Source: Bryoerythrophyllum caledonicum (lineage: Eukaryota > Streptophyta > Bryopsida > Pottiales > Pottiaceae). Taken from it: DNA of 64,000 bases. A model generated the notes under the pieces. That model did no database searches. It was not told the origin of the DNA and saw nothing but the letters and a program-made list of their open reading frames with translations. The stretch is from the NCBI GenBank assembly GCA_963971425.1, contig OZ020516.1, positions 15,550,593-15,614,592 on the forward strand, read 5' to 3'. Made by a program: the position numbers and the translations under genes. Shown here piece by piece: positions 33,280 through 45,989 of the stretch (position 1 is the stretch's first letter; each line of letters starts with the position of its first letter).

Positions 33280-34450
33280 AGAATGCAATGCACATGACAG
33301 AAGATTGACCAAATACCCCCATGATCAAAGTTCGACTCACCACCCCTCTCCCTGAAGAGGATCAGTTTCTTTCATCTCCAAGTGGAGATCAAGTCGGCCA
33401 AGGCCAAGAGGACTAATGAAGTTCTTCGAGAGGTTGGTGAGGATGTAGACCTAGATGTGGATGTTGATTTAACTACGGGCGCATACAATTCTCCAAGTCC
33501 GGAACGCACAGACAACGTTATTGTTGGACACAATCAACTTACTCATGTTGCGGAATAGAGGAATCCAACAGTGATGTTACCGATTGGTATATCATCCAAG
33601 TACCTAAACATTGCTCTAATGTAGCATGTTGGGCTCTTCAAGGCCTCTCAAGAAAGCAATGCACAATGAAGATCATTCAAAAGACAAAAAGGCCATTATA
33701 TATCTTACATACACCGAAAAGTAGATGAACTATCACATTGGTAGAATCTAGCGACATGGGTTCTATTTTTGCTCCGACAATGTTCATCCTTGTGTGTTGG
33801 GCTCTCGAAAAAAGTGGATTTTTACTTGCCCATACAGCGTCCTACAAATCTGGCATGTTAAGAGGTACCAATCTTAAGCAGTTGGAGATCATTGCTCTTA
33901 AGTGCTAGTTTCATGCTTCCACAAAAGCGAGAAGTGTCTTCCCACTAACACTTCCAATTAACCAATTTTGATGGTGTTGGCATTGTTGCATACCCAGTTC
34001 TAGAGGACGTTGACAAACATCTCATGTTCCGGTTCACCAAACTGGTGAAGCGTCATTCCGGCCGGCCAATTGCATTTATCTTCATCAATGGGGATCCGCC
34101 CCTATGGTGAAGGCAGTGATTTGGATGTGCCTAATGTTAAACTTCACCGGATTGATTGCATTGTAGATCTTGAGGTGTATTCCTCTACTACCCACACCTT
34201 GGAGCATTGTTATGATGATTCAATTCTGGCTTGAACATGTCCGGACTTTGTTTCAATGCAGGCAAAGGTCAACCAATTTGGCCGGTCTTGGGTTAATTGC
34301 AAGCATTTATACTTCGTCCATGGGGTCATGTGGAAGCTCGTCAAGCTAGAGAACTTGTTTGTCCATGCCGCAACACTCAACTTCAAGAAACTCATACCCG
34401 TAGTTAGAGCAATTCTGTTGTAGAAGTTTGCTTGAAACTTTGTAAGAAGA
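33280..34450. pseudogene. Exon-like remnants without an identifiable gene
   Basis: Short frames of reasonable composition occur, for example HLQVEIKSAKAKRTNEVLRE near 33382 and VGIVAYPVLEDVDKHLMFRF near 33970, but they end quickly and do not assemble. They may be pieces of a transposon or a captured gene. Confidence 0.3.
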
Positions 34451-34949
34451 GAAGAACTAAGGATGTTGCTATAACACTAATTGTTATTCAACTAGCCGAT
34501 ATTGTTGTGTTTTGTCTTTGTCTTGTATCATGTTTGCATATTCCTTTTTAATCATATATCAATAGATTCAATGTTTATGTCACTTCACGAATGTAACGTT
34601 GTGTATATGTCTCATGTTTCATTTGTTCTAACTTTGACCACCCCGCCATAATTTATCGTCCGACAGAGTAACCCAGAGACAAAGTGGATTATCATTTACA
34701 TTTGCAAAAAGGAGAAATTAATGACATTTTCCACCGTAATAGGACCCCTATTTTTCCAAATTTTATGGTTTATCTATGAAATTCCAATGATTCAAAAATC
34801 ATGTACGTCTGTCACACGGAGAAATGAGTAAAATATTCCACAGAAATAGGTCCATATATTTTTCGAGTTTAGATAGTCTAAAATAAAAAGTCTAGTTTTG
34901 AAATCCAAATTTAGATAAATTTGATATTTTTGAAAATGCTAATTTTAGG

Positions 34950-37900
34950 TCTTTCTTTTTTGCTCACCGCTCATTGTCAACACTCTCCGATTGCTTACGT
35001 GGTCTCGTCGTTGGGTTGATAGGCACCGCTACAAATGCAAGCATGTCGTAGTGTGTCACGATGTTGAGCGATGGATAAGTTCTCGATAGCCATCGGCATA
35101 GCTCGCTTGAAAAACTCAGCTCAGTTGCGTAGACATTGGGCCCACAACTCTGGATCATCCAAATCCACAACTCGAGCTAACTTTTCCCAAATAGAACTCA
35201 ATAAAATTAGCTCATGTCCGTCTTACAAATGATGTAGAATTAAAGCAGCTAAAGCAACCTATATGCTAAACCGGTACTTCATGGTGATCTATGGTATTAT
35301 CATATTCCAGTCACGATGGCCGCCTTGAAGTAATCCAAACTTAAGCAAGCCATGCTTGACTATCTGAACCACATTCTTCCCCAAACTGTCCGCTTTTAAA
35401 TAATCCCGAGAAGTGGTACGTAGGCCAATCAAAGAATTGGTGTACAAAGCTTCAAATGTAGCCAGGAACTCAAGTTCTTGGTCTGTCAACCTCTCAGCTA
35501 TAGCTTCAAATCGCGCCAACACCTTGATTAGGAATGCTGCGGCCGCCAACTCCAAAGGATTCTATGGTAAGGCGACGAGCTAAATCCACTTACCAAAGTG
35601 CCTTAGTGTGACCAACATGAATTAGGCGTCACGTGGAGTGACAACAAAAAGACCCCCAAAGTCCAATGACCATCGGTAATTCGATCCATAATGGACAAAA
35701 ATTGCAGCTGTGGTGAAAAAGTGATGAAGTTGGATCTTAGCTGATCACATACTTTACTTTGAGAAACATACGTGGCAATCTGCTAATACATGTCGGTCTA
35801 CCTATACTCATTGCGCAACATGGAATGAGTCCATTGCACACCAAAATGTCCAAGGTCTTCATGTACTTGCCGTATCAACAAAGCCTCTAATCTGGCCTAG
35901 GAACAATGTGCCTAATTCCATATGGTCACACTAAATATAGAAGGTCGTTCTCCCAAAGGAACCTTGCTACCTGATGACTAACTCAATTGCGCTCCATGGC
36001 CAAAAGAGCTAGTGGAAGTGTCACTTGTTATAGCTTGTGCAAGATCAGAATATCTTCCCACACATTGCTAACAACTTGAGCCTTGTTCGGTTCTTCATCA
36101 GATACATGAACTACCAACGTAAATGCTGACCTACACATCAGATTAAGGTAGACTGCTGCATGCTACCCCGGGACCGACTCCCTATCGCAGTCCCCATGCC
36201 ATCTAGCACTAGTCAAATCCTCCTCTGATAAACTTGGATTACAAGAAAGGCCATCTGCATTTTCAATTTGTAATACTCGTTCGGGATACAACCTAAAAGT
36301 CATACTCATGAAGCAACAAAGCCTACTTGGCCAACTTGCCAATTAAATTGTTACACTCCATGAGCCACTTCAAAGGCTAGTGGTTGGTCACCAACGTAAA
36401 ACGTTACCCATATAAATAGGACCTGAAATAAACTATGCATCAAATTGCTGCCAAAGCCTCCCTCTCATAGGATGAACAATTGGACTCCGTGTTGTTGATG
36501 CTTCTAGAAGCAAATGCAACAACGTACTCCCGTCCTTCCTCATTCTTCTGAGTCAACACTCTCCCCAGTCTTACAATATTCCACTCTATGTGCAACTGAA
36601 AGGGTCGTGTGGCATCCGTATGCAGCAACATTGGTGCTAAACCAAGCTTCAGCTTCAAGGCAAAAAAATGCTTGCTACTGCTGCCAACTCCAAGTCTACG
36701 GCTGATCCTTCCCAGTGAAAATAGTTTATAGTTCAGCAATCAAGCTAAAATTCTTGACAAACTGAGGATAGTAATTTGCCAAGCCAAGAATAACTCAAAG
36801 CAGTGACACCTTGATTGGAGCTCGAATCTTCTGTATGAGGCATCTCCCTTGGCCTGCTGCACGCCAAAACCCCATGGGACAATCATATATCCCTGATATG
36901 ATAACCGATCATGGAAGAACTTGTACTTGCCATGATGCAAGAGCAATCCCACTATCATAACCTCTTAAATACCGCTTGAAGATGCCTCACATACTCTTGT
37001 AGGTTGCTACTAACGATGAAAACATCGTCAATAGTACATCGGGCAATAGTACATCGGCCACAACTTGGTCCACCATCTTCTGAAACTCAACGGGTGCATT
37101 TTTTAGAAACTTCCAATGGTAGAGTTGATCCCTTTCATTCTAATCAACTCCCTAAAATATAATTTTCACCGGGTCATCCACCAATACCGGTGATAAGCGG
37201 ATCCCAAGTCTAAGGTACTAAATACTCTAGTATAGTAGTATGTCCTATAGCATCAAATAACATCATTGGCGTGGGCATAGGATACCGGTCTAATTTTGTC
37301 TTGCGATAAATCGGTTTGTAATTTCCACACATCCGCCTTTTCGTCGAGTTGCCAAAATTGTCTTTGTTTGATGGCATCACTGTAGCACAAGCGTACACGC
37401 TGTTAGAGAGCTCAATCAAGCTGACGGTCAACAATTCTTAATACCAAGTTTGAACCCCAACTTTCTCTAAGAGACTCAGCTTGTACAATTGTCGGAAGAT
37501 CGGTGGTTGTCCTCCAACTGGATATGAATCAGTTTGCTTTTGTAGCCCTTCAAATTCTAGAGGCTAGAGGCAAATCAATTGGAATAGAAGCGTGTAAACG
37601 CGCATATCCTTTGTGCCTCAACATTGGTAAGATGTGGCCCTAAATCCAATGGCCAATCATCATACTTAATGGTCTCCTTCTCCACCATTAAAGAACCACC
37701 AAGTGCTGGCACGGCCTATAAGTGCTACTTGGTAGCAGAGAGGGCCTCCATACCCCCTACCTCCTCACCCATAGTATTCAAAGGAAACCCTCTGTGGTGG
37801 TCGTGAAAATATATCGCGGGCATCTTCTCGTCCAAGGCCCTCGTCCAAAGCAACAAAGACACATTGAACTCAAAGCTCATCCGTTGCATACCTCTTCAAA

Positions 37901-40000
37901 CAAAAAATAGCTCCATTTCTTCGATTTCTATGACCTGTGGCATTGTTGCCCCTTGACCATTAGTGCCTTCCCCAAGCACACGTGGATGGGCACCCTGATG
38001 ACGCTGAACGGCAAAACAAAGGCTACAAACTCAAACTAGAGTGTTGAAGTCAATGGCTTGACGCAACAAGAAACGAGTTGACCCTTAGAAAGGTTCAATG
38101 CGGCGATGGTGCGTGTCAAAAAATCCATTGCCTTTTTTGGTTCATCTGTTGATAGCTCCGTATAAATTTGAACAGTAGAATCGCAAACCACGCCCAGACC
38201 GCGTGCTCAAAAAGCAAAGGACCCGAGATAAGACATCTCTGTAGGAAACGCCCCTCGAGTAAAGCCTATTTGGTTCACCATAGCCAATGGCGGCTCATTA
38301 TCCATGATGATTTCCGAGATGTCATCAATTCAAGAATTGATCATCAAAGATGTCATCAATTCAATGATGAGTGGGTCGTTGCACGTGAGTCAATGCAAAA
38401 GTGAGTGTCACCAAAGAAGCCAAGTTGGTCAAAATCCAACAAGGCCAATGGGCGTATGACTCCAATGTGGCGGCATTTAGAAAAGTGGGAGGACTCAACA
38501 CGCGATGGATGTATGCACTAACCTCACCCACCTTTGCATGTGTGTCGTTCAATGGTGGTACATTCTTAAAAATGTACCTTAACAGCATTGATTGGTGGGT
38601 AATCCACCATGGGATGAGCTTGAGCAAACCCACAAAGAAGCTCAATCATAGGTCCATCTAATCCACGTCCACTACTAGCACGTTAATGGCCTTGGCATAG
38701 CCATCCAACAATTACTTGATCTACGTGGCCCAACCATTGTAGATCATCCTTGTTGATAAGTGTCACATCCCGTGGCAACTTGCCGAAGCGTCTGTCAATA
38801 GTAGATGGTGGAAGCTGCTGAGGATATAATGCCAATAAACATTGCATGTGATGGCGAGCAGAGCAGTTGGCTGTAAAGCGACTATCGATGTGGATGTACC
38901 GCCTACCTTTAGCCCAACCTCCAACACAACTCCTAACCCCGTACCAATGCCAACAAAGAGCTAGAAAAGAGTGATATCCTCGTTTGGTGGCCGCCACTGT
39001 ATAGTGCGAGCCAACAAAAGAGAGGAAGGATCCGTTGGGAGAGATGGAGCATCAAGAGCAACTACAATGTCTTGACTGCAACGTGCAAGCTCCAATTAAA
39101 TCCCTCAGGACGGTAATGGGTCCTGGCAATGGCTAGCAAGAACCTCTACTGGTATGTGCCTTCGCGGTTCTGCTTTTCCGGACATAAAAGCAAATATCTC
39201 CTCCAATAGCGTAGACCCACATGGCAAATCAACTCCCAATGTATTGCAACCAAAGACAACTTCCGGCACCAATATCATGGCATTAGCAACAAAGACTACA
39301 TGGATCATCTCCTTCCTGTCATCCTTGGTAGACCATCTAGGCCTCCTCTGTCATGTTGTCTACCCCATAACCAAGTGGATAATGTGCTTGTTGACCTACC
39401 TTAATGTCGTAGTTGGTGACCTTAGTAACACTCTACTAAAGGAATATGTGGGAGTACATAGGCCCTAATTCCACATAGAAAATCAAATGGAGGGAAAGCC
39501 ATGTATATCCCATGGCCTTCTTCATGCCCCCAAGCAATGTTCCAATCGTAAAAAGGCAAGGCTTGAGGTCCTCATCACCCAAACCCAAATCTTGGGCTAA
39601 GCTTCTCAATCATCATTAGTTGAGCGCCGAAGTCCATCATCACATGCAAAGGGGTGGCGCGAGAGGAATTGTCCTCCGTACGGCCAACCACCATCACCCC
39701 ACTACCATTCACCAACCGTATAACTCCTATGCGAAGATCGCACAGTTCCCCTGAAGAATCAGTCGCAACATCAGACAAATAAGTCACTCCGGAGATCGGT
39801 GACAAACTAGCAGACGATGATAGGTGGAGTATTGGCGTCAAACGCCGCAAAAGCCTCCGCCGCCGTCTTGGCGCGCTTAGCAACCAAATCCTTCTCGATC
39901 GATGGAACAATGATTCCACGGGACCACTCTAATGATGGCATGGACACTTTTCCCTCCAGCATGCTACCCGCCAAATGGCCTACGCGAGCTGGTTGAAAAT
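34950..40000 (-). mobile_element. Ty3/gypsy LTR retrotransposon fossil, internal region, broken
   Basis: On the minus strand the order is that of a Ty3/gypsy internal region. A gag/protease-like part lies at about 38.2-40.0 kb, reverse transcriptase at about 36.7-37.5 kb (KTKLDRYPMPTPMMLFDAIG-type block), RNase H at about 36.4-36.7 kb (LHTDATRPF... and FASRSINN-type blocks), and integrase-like sequence at about 35.0-36.3 kb. The element is broken in many places and no frame spans a complete domain set. I could not find paired LTRs, so its ends are approximate and its age cannot be measured; by decay it is old. Family: Ty3/gypsy (Metaviridae kin). Confidence 0.75.
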
Positions 40001-40239
40001 TTGGCGTCACAAAGTCCACGCGAGCAAACACGGAAAACAACAACACCTTGAAAGCCACTGAATGTTTGGTGTCACTGTCTGTAAATTTCTTACACAAAAG
40101 ACAACATTTTTTTGGGACTTTTTTGGGATTTGTAGAGGATTTTTTAATATTCTCAAGGACTATAGTATTATTCATTTGTATGATAAAATCCAAATGTTTA
40201 TAGAAGCTTGTAGCAACTTTTTTGAAGTTTCCAAAAGTA

Positions 40240-40550
40240 AGTAAATTGCACTTAGAACAACATAATTTGTTTTCTTTCTGCATGCCCAATGTGAAAAAAA
40301 ATCGCTTTCTTACAAAGCTACTGCTATGCAACATCTTCATAAGAAATTTCAAATATTCATGACCAAAATTGAATTAATAGGAACTTGCTTATGATGAAAA
40401 ATGTTGTTTGAGGGCAAATTGTTTTTCACAGTTTAAAGCCGGAACAAATTGACAATTGGGCACCTATCTCTATGAGCAATTACCCTGTCTTGATTTAAAA
40501 GACCACCAAGCTCTTCTATTCATGTCAAGGATTCTAGTTGAGAGAGGATC
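40240..40550 (-). repeat. Dispersed repeat, inverted partner of 16.43-16.75 kb
   Basis: Read on the minus strand it follows the 16.43-16.75 kb copy: agagcttggtggtctttta, agggtaattgctc, gagataggtgc, then the ttgggcat...aaagaaaacaaattatgttg block. It lies between the gypsy fossil and the MULE. Confidence 0.55.
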
Positions 40551-40655
40551 GAGCTCATTTATTGCTAATAATTATAATCTTAAAGATTACAGGCTTTTTT
40601 CCATCACTTTGTGGATCCCATTTAATTGACTTTTACAGTTCATAAACTCTTTAAA

Positions 40656-40744
40656 GACGATGGCAAAATTTGGTCCTCACGTGTAATACATTTTGTTGAC
40701 TGACCAATTCCACAACAAGTGAGGACCACATTTGGCCATCGTCC
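40656..40744. repeat. Short imperfect hairpin
   Basis: GACGATGGCAAAATTTGGTC-CTCAC (40656-40680) is mirrored by GACGATGGCCAAATGTGGTC-CTCAC on the other strand (40744-40720), with a ~39-bp loop. Only two mismatches in the 25-bp arms. It is either a very small MITE or a MIRNA-like foldback; nothing shows transcription. Confidence 0.6.
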
Positions 40745-40817
40745 TGAACCCTGGTAAGTCAATGGGAGACCATATATACAGTCACGAATTCTACTCTTAA
40801 TATACGAAAGAGTACTA

Positions 40818-40826
40818 GAATTTCGA
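40818..40826. repeat. Left target-site duplication of the 7.7-kb MULE
   Basis: GAATTTCGA (10 bp if the next G is shared) directly before the left terminal repeat. The same string occurs at 48541-48549. Confidence 0.75.
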
Positions 40827-43639
40827 GGGACGAGGCTATTTTACGAGCGTAGACATGCGAGCGGAGAGCGGCGAGCCTTGGTTTGCGAGCCTAAAACACA
40901 AAAAGTAGAGAATTTTGAAGGAAAAGTAAAAGTTTACTAGATTATTTGGGGAAAAAAACACTAAATTTATTATGTCACTGGCCCTATTACTGTTGAGTAG
41001 GTGGCTGAAACATTGGGCAATCCAAAATAGTTTTTGACAATAAAAAGACTTCAAGAGGAAAAAATTGCAAGTCATCATGAAGAAGGCCTATGACCGTGGT
41101 GATAATTTTATCAAATGATGAAAATATATGCTTTTGGAGGTAAGAAAGATAAGAGAGAAGTAACGATAAATGGGCGAACACCGAATAGTGAGAGAGAAAA
41201 TAGAAAGTTGGTAGCACGAACACACCTGAGGTGGATAAAAAAAATGACGGTGAAAAGAATTGTTATGGGGGGACTATTAGTCGCATCGATAAGGGAGTTC
41301 ATATGGGAAAATGGTGATAAACAAGGAGAGTGAGAAAGTAACGGTTAAGAGATGGAAAATGTTAGTTTAGGATAGAATACGATTTAGGGGAATTTTGATG
41401 GAGATCAAGTTAGGACATGATGTTTGTGAAAGGGACAACTAGGGTTGAAGGAATGCATAGAGGTGTAGGGAGACCAAAAAAATTCTACAAGTGTAAAACA
41501 CATGTGCAATAAACATCCATCTCGTCATTCTCATGTGGTATACAAGAAATTGCTCATGAATGAAATATTGAAGTGGCATTTTTTGTCTTACGGCAATTTT
41601 TGTAGAATTGAAAGAAAATAGTACCCTATATTTTAAGCACTGTAGTGTTTTAGAAGCAAAATCTAAAGGAATCATTTAATCTCATTCCATGTGAAACTAG
41701 GAGTATGCATGAAGACATCTAGATCCTAGTCAAATCCATATACTATGGTAAAGATGTAATAGAGGTGCTTGAAGTAGGTCCACACACCGCGCTTGCCAAG
41801 TGACTTGTTTGACATATCTGTAAAATATGGACAAGAATTGGCCCATTGTCAACACATAGCGTGAAACCTTTGAAATGCTATTGGATTGTAGATAATAATG
41901 CAGCCAAGAGTTGCAAGCGGTACGATAAGGATATCGTAGATCTTTGCAGCTATTGATAGTGCAAAGGCAAAATTGTTATGGTGTTTAGTAGTCGGAGCTT
42001 TAGGATTCATGTGGATGTTCTTTCCAAATTTCTTGGTAGAGTGGTCCGAAGGATTGGAAGGAAGAGGATAGTATGCGAGATTCACTGAAATGCCTTTTGC
42101 CAAATAGCTTTTGAGGATAAATCTCTACAAACTTGGCAAGTCTCAAGCCGCCGCACTCGAGAGGAAGTATTTTGGACTTGCTAAGGTTAGTGCCCATCTT
42201 CACCGGCCAGACGTCTGGGACATGGGGTTTTGAAACCACTCACGGTCGTTGAGGATTGTGGACACATCGATAATTATTGTCTTTGTAGAAGAAAAATTGC
42301 ATCTTCTCCAGTCTGCTCTTCTTATAAATTTCCATGAGGTCAATATAAGTTGGAGTAGCTGTAGGTAGCCTATTCTATACAATCTTTGCTACACAATACT
42401 TCTTGCCCTACATGGCAATGCAAGCTTTTCCTGAGATCTTGGATAGTCTTGCAATGTGCCCTTGCTCCTAGTCACGATCAATCTCTTGAATAGATTTAAC
42501 GTATTGCATAGGACAAATCAAACTCGATTGGTAGATGTCTGCATTCGAAGGGCATTTCAAAGTCATCAACTATAAGATCAGTAAATTTCATATCATTATG
42601 CCATTTTCTAAGCCGTGGATGAAAGAAACGGATCTTATTTAGGCAATGGGAGTCAAATTGAGAACACATAGGGAGTTTTGCTTTTCGATTCAACAAGATA
42701 AATTCTTCTTTACTTTCCAAGTGAGGATCTCATATGCAGGATTTGTCGGCACTAGGCATTGTGGCAAGAGCGGCACAAAGAACCTTCGCATTTCTTTAAA
42801 TGTGCTGAGCGGTACGATAGAGACTACAAAGTCGCAGTTCTTTTTTGTCAAGATTAGTTCTCAGCTTCCCACTCTTGATAAATTGGTAATAGACAATAAC
42901 CTGCATGAATGCACACCATGTCATCTTCAATGGCGACATACAAATCGTCTTTTTTTTGGCCGGACTATTGCACTCATTTGTTGTGAATCGTCTATGTCAA
43001 ATTACATGACAACATTTCCGCCATCTTAATATCAAACAGAACTTGCAATGAAGAAGTTTTTATTAGCAATGACTTGGCAGGTGAAGTTGGAAGTGCAAAC
43101 AAAGACTGAAAGTTGCTACATAAGTATAGGGGAAGACGTCGTAGAGCGTGGCTGATGTCGGCCATACTTAAGAATTGGAACCAAACAAAACCATTTGTTG
43201 CCATCAACGATGAATGTTATATCCTGCCAGGCTCGTAAACGCAGTCGACGTTGGCATCACAACAAGCTTCCATGGAAATATTATACTACCCAATAAATGC
43301 TAAGGAATATATTTTTGAAAGCATTGATACTGGCAATTGATAGAGTGGACACTACAAGCAAGAACGTTGCTGATGCCGGGTACATTCAATTGGCAAAGCA
43401 AAAGACATTTGTAGTGACACTATGAAGAGGCAGCCGATATCGACGGCTTATAATCAGGATAGGGAAAAATTCAACGAAATGAAAACTTCCAAAAAATCAT
43501 GGAAAAATACAGAAAAATATAATTAAAAAATGGCAAATGCACTGCCGATGTTGGCAGTGCGTCATCGTAGAACAAAAAGGGAAAATCATTAGTAGAGTAG
43601 ATTGCATTATCGATGTTGACGAGCACAAAATTTTGACCT

Positions 43640-45690
43640 TACTAGAAGATAGACTTCTTTAATTGTAGAAGGAATCTCTAGAAGAAGTCTCTAATATTGA
43701 TACTTTTATTGAGGGCCCTTTATATGTTTGAAAAAGGAACTTTCTAAAGGGTACTAACATCAACATTCCTCTAAGGAGCCCTTTCAATGTTTAAAAATGA
43801 AACCTTCAGAGCGGATGGCCACATGGACAATAATAAAAAGGGCCTTACACTGTTTAAAAAGGAAACCTACATAAAAGGTGCCGACATCGATAGTGCTCCA
43901 GAGCACTTGTCCAATATTAAAAGCGGAACCTCTACAAGAGGCCCTAATATCAAAATCCCATTATATGATTCTTAATGTTTATTAATGAAACTTCAGAAAG
44001 GAATCTCGACTTTGGTACCTCTTTAGGTGGCCCCTTCAACGTTTAGAAAGAGAATCTTCAAAATAGGTGCCAACATCGGTACCTCTTAAAAGAAATCTTC
44101 TTCCAATGTTTAAAAAAACATCTTTAAAAATGGTACCAACAACAAAACTATACTGCAAGGCCCTTCAAATATTTATTAAGGGAACCTCCACAAGAGATGC
44201 CAACATCGGCATCGCTCCAAAAGCTCCCCGTCCAAATATTTAGAGCAAACCTCCAAAAAGGCTATCAACAATGGCATCCCTTTAGAGAGCCCGTCCAGTT
44301 TTTATCAAGCAAACCTCTAATAAGGCAGACAACATTGGTGTCCTTCAAAAGACCCCCTTAAATGTATATCAAGGAAATCTCTAAAAGAGCAGCCGACAGC
44401 GGTGCCCACAAAGAGGACCTTTAAAATGTATATGAAGGGAATCTCCAATAGGGCAGCCAACATCGGCGACTTCTTAGAGGACCCCTTAAATGTATATTAT
44501 GGAAACCTCCAAAAGGGTAGCTGACATCGGCACCCTTCTACAAGACCGCTTCAATGAATAATAAGGGAACCTCCAAAAGGGCAGCCGACATCGGCTGCCT
44601 CTAGAATGTGCAACACGCTCTTGAAAATTTGAAGATATTTCCAAAATGGTACTACACTTTATTATTGGACATTGTACAAATGAGTTATTTGCGGATGAAG
44701 TTATGAGATTCATAACTTCATCCATTGATAACTCATCCGTACAATGTCCAATAATAAAGTGTAATACCATTTTGGAAATATCTTCAAATTTTCCAGAGCG
44801 TGTTGCACATTCTAGAGGCAGCCGATGTCGGCTGCCCTTTTAGAGATTTCCTTGGTATACATTTAAGAGGTCCTCTAGAGGCAGCCGATGTCGACTGCCC
44901 TTTTAGAGATTTCCTTGGTATATATTTAAGAGGTCCTCTAGAGGCAGCCGATGTCGGCTGCCCTATTAGAGATTTCCTGGGTATACTAATTCCTTGCCTG
45001 GTGGGCATGGTCTTAGTGGTGGTGCGAACAGACACTTTATTCATGCCAGTCGCTTCGGGACCGGCGTTCTTTATCATCATCCTTGGTATACATTTAAGAG
45101 GTCTTCTAGAGGCAGCCGATGTCAGCTACCTTTTTTTTGGTTCCCTTAATATACATTTACGGGGCCCTTTAGAAAAATGCTAATATCAACAGCCCTTTTG
45201 GAGGTTCCCTTAATATACATTTACGGGGCTCTTTAGAAGAGCGTTAATATCAATAGCTCTTTTGGAGGTTCCCTTAATTTATATTGATGGGATTCTCATG
45301 AGGGGCGCCGATGTCGGCTGCCATGTTGGAGGTTCACTTGATATACATTTAGGAGGTCCTCTTGGAGAGGGAAGATGTCGGCGATCCTTTTGAAGGTTCC
45401 TTAATATACATTTAAGGGGTCTTGTATGAAGGCGCCGATATTGGCTGCCTTTTTGGAGGTTCCTCTAATATACATATAATGGGACCTCTTAAGGGACACC
45501 AATGTCGGCTTTACTTTTGGAGGTTTCTTTAATGAAAATTGAAGAGGCCATCTAGAAGGGTGCCAATGTTGGCAACTCCTTCACAGGTTCCTTTTTAAAA
45601 CCTTAGAATTGGCATCTACATAGGTGTAGATGTTGACATCTTCTTTGAAGATCTCTAATAAAAATAAGAGGGCTCTTTAGAAAGGTATGA
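43640..45690. repeat. ~2-kb hairpin built of opposed tandem-repeat arrays
   Basis: A near-perfect ~100-bp palindromic core is centred at ~44710: the left reads tctagaatgtgcaacacgct and the right mirrors it as agcgtgttgcacattctaga. On each side are arrays of units in opposite sense. Right-arm units starting at 44815, 44878 and 44941 are 63 bp each and carry GCAGCCGATGTCGGCTGC, itself a near-palindrome. Left-arm units carry its complement, with cctccaaaagggcagccg. Outer units are more diverged. A ~105-bp unrelated piece interrupts the third right unit (about 44980-45083). A transcript through it would fold into long double-stranded RNA. Confidence 0.8.
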
Positions 45691-45989
45691 TTGTCTCCAT
45701 GGGTTGCTGAAGTAGTAAACTTCCAAGCGGACATTCAAATTCAACCTTCCCTTTGTAGGTAGCTGATATTACCAGTTACTAGTTTAAGTAAACTACAGTC
45801 TAGGAGATTCTCGCAACTAAGCGGTTGCCGTCAAGCGGAGACCGTAAAGCATGTTCCAAGTCTCTATCTGGGGTCTGCCGATATTGATTGCCTCCATATC
45901 GTGACGTGCTATTATCGTAGTTTAGAACATTAGTGCACTCTCACCTATCCTTCATTGCATCCTTTGCTCATGTAATCGTATTTTTTTAA

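Noticed and set aside
29712-34975. A 5.3-kb element bounded by gtgagcggtgagca inverted repeats
   Set aside because: The mirrored match is only ~14 bp, no target duplication is visible, and the right end falls at the edge of the gypsy fossil.
34950-40000. A host gene in the minus-strand frames at 35.2-40.0 kb
   Set aside because: Reverse transcriptase/RNase H motifs show that it is a broken Ty3/gypsy fossil.
44486-45183. Protein-coding frames repeating 'LEAADVGCPFRDFLGIHLRG'
   Set aside because: They are translations of the 63-bp non-coding repeat unit, present in both orientations.
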